Positions 60,132 through 64,000 of a stretch of DNA of 64,000 nucleotides are shown here, in pieces (positions within the stretch are counted from its first letter, which is position 1; each line of letters starts with the position of its first letter). The notes beneath the pieces were generated by a model. That model was not told the origin of the DNA and ran no database searches. It was given only the letters and a program-made list of their open reading frames with translations. This stretch comes from CAVXGU01 sp963761615 (GTDB lineage: Bacteria; Acidobacteriota; Vicinamibacteria; Vicinamibacterales; CAVVIG01), in assembly GCA_963761615.1 (NCBI GenBank), contig CAVXGU010000003.1, positions 1,488,001-1,552,000 of the forward strand, given 5' to 3'. The translations under genes and the position numbers were made by a program.

Positions 60132-61343
60132 GTGAGCGCCCGGCGTTATCGCGTCGGCGTGTGCCTTGCAATCGGCCTGCACCTGCTGACGGTGCTGCTC
60201 TTCGCCGCCGGCGTCATCCCTCAACAAAGCAAGCCCAGCACCGCTCCCTTCTGGTTCCATCAGGGAGGGGACGATCGCGGTTACTTCGAGCAGATGCAGT
60301 CCCTGCGCACCGGTGAGTTCCAGGCCAACAAGTATCCATTGGGCTTTCCGCTGTTGATGCTGCCGTTTTCGTGGGTCGTTCACCCGCCCGACCACGACCA
60401 TCTGGTGCAGCCGGTCGCCTTGTTCTGGTCCGGACTCATGCTCCCGATTGGGCTGGTCCTCCTGGCGGACCTGGCGAGGCACACGACTGGCAGCGATCGA
60501 ACCGCCGTGTGGGCGGCCATGGGGTATGCGGGCGCACCGCTGTTGGCGATGATGACGTTCCACTGGCTCTGGAACCAGCAGATGGCGGAGATCATCGCGA
60601 TCCACCTCACGTGGGCGCAAATGCTCTCCGATGGACCCGCGACGTTCTTCACCCTGCTGGCGGTCTGGTGGTACGTGCGCACCGATCGGCGGGGCTATCG
60701 ACAGCGCGACGTGGTCGTGCTCGGACTGGTGCTGGGCTTTCTCGGAATGGTCCGTTATTCGGGACTGCTCGTCGCCGTCGTGGTCGGCGGCCTCTTCCTG
60801 CTTCGGCGCCGGTGGCGCCAGGCGCTCACGTTGGCGATTGCGGCGTCGATCGGTTTCGCTCCCCAGGCGATCTACAACCTGGTCTTCTTCGGTGGGCCCT
60901 TCCGCACGGGCTACGTGGTCCTGGACGTGCTGCCGCCGCACGGGCTCTTCAGCCTGGCGTACCCGGCCGCTGCCATGCGACAGATCTCGGTCCGACTGGG
61001 CGGTCTGGCACTGATCGCCGGGGCCGGTACCGCGGCTGCGCTGGGCGGACTGGCCTTGTGGCGCGTCTGGAAGCACAACTGGCTCTACGCCCTGCTGATC
61101 GGGGGATGGCTCTCGAGCTACGCGGTGTTCTACAGCGTCTACTACTACTCCTGGTACGCGGGCCTGCCGCGCTTCCTGATGCCGGCGCTGCCGGCCTGCG
61201 CCCTCCTCGGTGCCGTGCTGATCGCGTGGGGCGTCGAGCGCGCGCGGCACCTCCTGGCGCCTCGACGCCCTGTCCTCGGGGCACGGCGAAGTGGCATACT
61301 GTCGACGCTGCGTCGGGCCTGCGGCCCGCGAGAGGAGGGACAC
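60132..61343 (+). CDS. GT-C type membrane protein, continuous with the next gene
   Basis: I choose GTG 60132 (ASARRYRVGVCL-like N-terminus); a GTG at 60,078 is also in frame but lies within a possible promoter (TGTGCTAGCAT). About ten membrane helices run to residue 380. The first loop contains HQGGDDRGYFEQMQSLRTG, where GT-C enzymes have their acidic site. There is no stop before the M28 peptidase frame: the reading continues in frame through the linker CGPREEGH. Either a natural fusion or a missing stop is possible. Confidence 0.65.
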
Positions 61344-63536
61344 GTGCGATTGGCGACCTCATCCATGCTCACGTTGATCGGGACCGCGCTGGTCGCCGGC
61401 GCGTCCGCCGTGCTCGGCGCACAGCAGGGGCCGCCGATTTCCGGCTTCAGCCGCGCCGAGGCGGCGACCGAACGGGCCTGGGAAGAGAAGTTCCGCGCCA
61501 TCCCGGATCCGGACCACGTCAAGGCCAACATGAAGCTGCTCTCGGCCGAGCCGCATCACATCGGCTCCCCCTACCAGAAGAAGAACTCGGAGTGGATCCT
61601 GAACCAGTTCAAGTCCTTCGGGTTCGACGCGCAGATCGAGGAGTTCGACGTCCTGTTCCCGACGCCCATCGAGCGGAAGGTCGAGCTCCTCTCGCCGACG
61701 CACTACGAGGCCGTGCTGAAGGAACCGGCGATTCCCGAGGATCCGACCTCCGGCCAGGAGGGGCAGCTGCCGACCTACAACGCCTACTCCGCAGACGGCG
61801 ACGTGACGGCGCCGCTCGTCTATGTGAACTACGGGCTGCCGTCGGACTACGACCAGCTCGCGCGGATGGGCGTCAGCGTCAAGGGCAAGATCGTCATCGC
61901 GCGCTACGGCGAGAGCTGGCGCGGCATCAAGCCCAAGGTGGCGTACGAGCACGGCGCCATCGGCTGCCTGATCTACTCCGATCCCAAAGACGACGGCTAC
62001 TACCAGGGGGACGTCTACCCGAAGGGGCCGTACCGTCCCGCGCAGGGCGTGCAGCGCGGCAGCGTGATGGAGATGGAGAAGTACCCCGGCGATCCCGAGA
62101 CGCCGGGCTGGGGCTCGACGCCCGGCGCGCGGCGCCTCCCGCGCGATCAGGCCGAGTCGCTCCAGAAGATTCCGGTGCTGCCGATCTCCTACGGGGACGC
62201 GCAGCCGCTGCTGGCGGCCCTCGGCGGACCGATGGCGCCTGACGCGTGGCGCGGCGCGCTCCCGATCCCGTATCACGTCGGCGCCGGGCCGGCGACGGTG
62301 CACCTGGTCGCGAAGTTCAACTGGCAGGTCGTGCCGGCCTACGACGTGATCGCGCGCATTCCCGGCAGCACCTATCCCGACCAGTGGGTCGTGCGCGGCA
62401 ATCACTACGACGGCTGGGTCAACGGTGCGGCCGATCCGATCAGCGGCCAGTCGGCCCTGCTGGAGGAAGCGCGGGCGTACGGCGAGCTGCTGAAGCAGGG
62501 ATGGAAGCCGAAGCGCACGATCGTCTACTGCGCGTGGGACGGCGAAGAGCCGATGCTGCTGGGATCGACCGAGTGGGCCGAAACCCACCTCGCCGAACTG
62601 CAGCAGCACGCTGTCGCGTACATCAACTCGGACGGCAACAGCAAGGGCTACCTGAACGCGGGCGGCAGCTACTCGCTCGAGCACGTCGTGAACGACGTCG
62701 CCAAGGACATCACCGACCCCGAGACGGGGCAGTCGGTGTGGACCAAGCTCGAGCAGCGCGACCTCGCGCGTGCGCGGACGCCCGAGGCGCGGGCCGAGGT
62801 CATGGACGGCGGGGACCTGCACATCGGCGCGCTGGGCTCCGGCTCCGACTACTCGTCCTTCCTCGATCACGACGGCGTGCCGACGCTGTCGATCGCCTAC
62901 GGCGGAGAGGCCAGCAGCGCGGGCGTCTACCACTCGGTCTACGACGACTTCTACTGGTACACGCACTTCGGCGACACCACCTTCGTCTACGGCCGCGCGC
63001 TCGCCCAGACCTACGGCACGCTCATCCTCCGGCTGGCCGATGCCGACGTCCTGCCGTTCCAGTTCTCGGATTTCGCCCAGACCCTCTCGCGCTACCAGAC
63101 CGAGCTCGCGAAGCTGGCGGCGGGTCCGGGCGGATCGACCAACCTCGACCTCGTGCCCCTCACGCAGGCCATCTCCTCGCTGAGCGAGGCCGCCTCGCGG
63201 TACGACTCGACGATTGCCGCCGCCGAGCGCGACGGCAGCGTCTACAAGCTCCCCGCCGCCGATCTGACGGCCCTCAACCAGCTGCTCTACCAGAGCGAAG
63301 AGAAGCTCCTGGCGCCCGACGGGCTGCCGATGCGCTCGTGGTACAAGCACACGATCTACGCCCCCGGGTACTACACCGGCTACGGCGTCAAGACGATGCC
63401 GGGCGTGCGCGAAGCTCTGGAGGCGCACGACTGGAAGACGGCCACCGAGCAGGAAGCCGTGCTGGTCACGGCGCTGAAGGCGTACGCCACGCAGATCGAG
63501 GCCGCGACGTCCAAGGTGGTGGCCGCGGGTCAGTAG
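61344..63536 (+). CDS. Secreted M28-family (PSMA-like) zinc peptidase
   Basis: GTG 61344 has AGGAGGGA just upstream and a new signal peptide (LTLIGTALVAGASAVLGAQ), so it can start on its own. The 730-residue product has the glutamate carboxypeptidase II layout: PA domain (VKGKIVIARYGESWRGIK), M28 catalytic domain with NHYDGWVNGAADPISGQSA, CAWDGEEPMLLGSTEWAE and GVYHSVYDDFYW, and a transferrin-receptor-like dimerisation domain at the C-terminus. The co-catalytic zinc ligands and the catalytic Glu pair are present. It probably degrades peptides in the periplasm. Confidence 0.9.
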   Translation: MRLATSSMLTLIGTALVAGASAVLGAQQGPPISGFSRAEAATERAWEEKFRAIPDPDHVKANMKLLSAEPHHIGSPYQKKNSEWILNQFKSFGFDAQIEEFDVLFPTPIERKVELLSPTHYEAVLKEPAIPEDPTSGQEGQLPTYNAYSADGDVTAPLVYVNYGLPSDYDQLARMGVSVKGKIVIARYGESWRGIKPKVAYEHGAIGCLIYSDPKDDGYYQGDVYPKGPYRPAQGVQRGSVMEMEKYPGDPETPGWGSTPGARRLPRDQAESLQKIPVLPISYGDAQPLLAALGGPMAPDAWRGALPIPYHVGAGPATVHLVAKFNWQVVPAYDVIARIPGSTYPDQWVVRGNHYDGWVNGAADPISGQSALLEEARAYGELLKQGWKPKRTIVYCAWDGEEPMLLGSTEWAETHLAELQQHAVAYINSDGNSKGYLNAGGSYSLEHVVNDVAKDITDPETGQSVWTKLEQRDLARARTPEARAEVMDGGDLHIGALGSGSDYSSFLDHDGVPTLSIAYGGEASSAGVYHSVYDDFYWYTHFGDTTFVYGRALAQTYGTLILRLADADVLPFQFSDFAQTLSRYQTELAKLAAGPGGSTNLDLVPLTQAISSLSEAASRYDSTIAAAERDGSVYKLPAADLTALNQLLYQSEEKLLAPDGLPMRSWYKHTIYAPGYYTGYGVKTMPGVREALEAHDWKTATEQEAVLVTALKAYATQIEAATSKVVAAGQ

Positions 63537-63556
63537 TCCCGCGGCTGAACGGCCGG

Positions 63557-63581
63557 GCGATGCGTCAATATGACGCATCGC
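63557..63581. promoter_or_regulatory. 25-bp palindromic operator-like site
   Basis: GCGATGCGTCA (63,557-63,567), ATA, and TGACGCATCGC (63,571-63,581) form a perfect inverted repeat. It contains TGCGTC-n5-GACGCA, a spacing like sites of RegA/PrrA-type response regulators. It lies about 100 bases before a RegB-like kinase gene. Without a T run it is unlikely to be a terminator. Confidence 0.6.
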
Positions 63582-63678
63582 GACTCCCCGCGCGTCCTCT
63601 ACGCTTGTGTACTCCTGAGGTGTAGTGCGACCCGGTTTGCCGGACGGCCCGGTGCGGGCCCACCTCGAGGCGGCACGC

Positions 63679-64000
63679 ATGCACCCCACAGCCGGCACGC
63701 TGACGGCCACCGGTCGGGAAGAACAGGCCACCGACGTGGTCATGCCGTGGCTGGTGCGGCTGCGGTGGGCCTCCATCGTGGCGCTCGCCGCCGCCGCCGT
63801 GGGCGCGGCCTGGCTCTGGCGCGTCCGCCTGCCGCTCGTGCCGTTCGTCGTCCTGCTCGCGGCCCTCGCGACGACGAACGCCGCGCTGGTGCTCCAGCTC
63901 CAATCGCCGGTGCGCCGGCGGGGCATCGTCGGCGGCGTGCTGGTCGTCGACGTCGCGCTGCTGACCGCCATCCTCTCGCTCGTCGGCGGGCCGCTCAACC
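63679..64000 (+). CDS. N-terminus of a RegB/PrrB-like sensor histidine kinase (cut by the window)
   Basis: The partial product starts MHPTAGTLTATGREEQ, then VMPWLVRLRWASIVALAAAA and three more hydrophobic helices. It ends at LLTAILSLVGGPLN, matching the GGPxNPF loop found in the membrane sensor domain of RegB/PrrB/ActS kinases that sense redox state through the quinone pool. The start ATG 63679 or GTG 63652 is not settled. The rest lies outside the window. Confidence 0.65.
   Translation, partial: MHPTAGTLTATGREEQATDVVMPWLVRLRWASIVALAAAAVGAAWLWRVRLPLVPFVVLLAALATTNAALVLQLQSPVRRRGIVGGVLVVDVALLTAILSLVGGPLN

Noticed and set aside
61359..63998. Long minus-strand frame opposite the M28 peptidase
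   Set aside because: Shadow of a GC-rich gene; no coherent protein features.
1..64000. CRISPR arrays or rRNA genes
   Set aside because: No regularly spaced direct repeats and no rRNA-like sequence were seen on either strand.

Overview
This is a very GC-rich stretch of a Gram-negative bacterial chromosome. It carries a TonB-dependent receptor, an RND efflux pair, several lipoproteins with clear lipoboxes, and many Shine-Dalgarno-led genes with GTG starts. The gene content (pyruvate carboxylase of the single-chain type, a quinoprotein dehydrogenase, Mo-hydroxylases, PSMA-like M28 peptidase, many GT-C type membrane proteins) would fit a soil Acidobacteriota such as a Vicinamibacteria relative. 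That assignment is inference, because no rRNA or marker gene is present.

Layout. 1-5.4 kb: an exported unknown protein, two GT-C type membrane proteins and a GT-A-like glycosyltransferase. 5.5-9.9 kb: an RND efflux adaptor and pump. 9.9-13.8 kb: a minus-strand Mo-hydroxylase operon (FAD subunit, 2Fe-2S subunit, molybdopterin subunit, MoaD-like protein) whose large subunit has a one-base frameshift. 13.9-20.3 kb: small membrane protein, dicarboxylate-type symporter followed by a diverged copy of its own C-terminus, ATP-grasp-like protein, Yip1 protein and a TMTC-like membrane/TPR protein. 20.3-25.6 kb (minus): TonB receptor, yeast-type cytosine deaminase homologue, membrane methyltransferase, sulfotransferase. 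25.7-31 kb: KdgT permease, exported cupin, tandem diheme cytochrome and small exported or lipoprotein genes.

31.05-34.34 kb is an IS30-family element interrupted by a complete IS21-family element (istA/istB) with 51-bp ends and a CCAAT target duplication. Immediately next to it, 34,381-48,416 is a 14-kb integrative element inserted in a tRNA-Glu(UUC) gene. Its ends share the 9-bp core CGTCCCCAA. Joining the ends recreates a 50-bp attP with perfect 13-bp inverted arms, and a large serine recombinase gene ends at the right junction. The element encodes a Prim-Pol/D5-type primase-helicase, a TerS-like zinc protein, a train of overlapping small phage-type genes, and cargo at both ends: an unrecognised 329-aa protein, two PD-(D/E)XK-like proteins, and a C-protein-like regulator with a C-box-like site. 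No capsid, portal or tail gene is seen, so it looks like a phage-satellite-like or otherwise dependent element rather than a complete prophage.

48.6-64 kb returns to ordinary chromosome: PQQ-type dehydrogenase, M1 aminopeptidase, membrane protein, lipoprotein, pyruvate carboxylase, a GT-C type protein, a tiny membrane protein, an open frame joining a GT-C type protein in frame to a secreted M28 peptidase, and the start of a RegB/PrrB-like sensor kinase preceded by a 25-bp palindrome.
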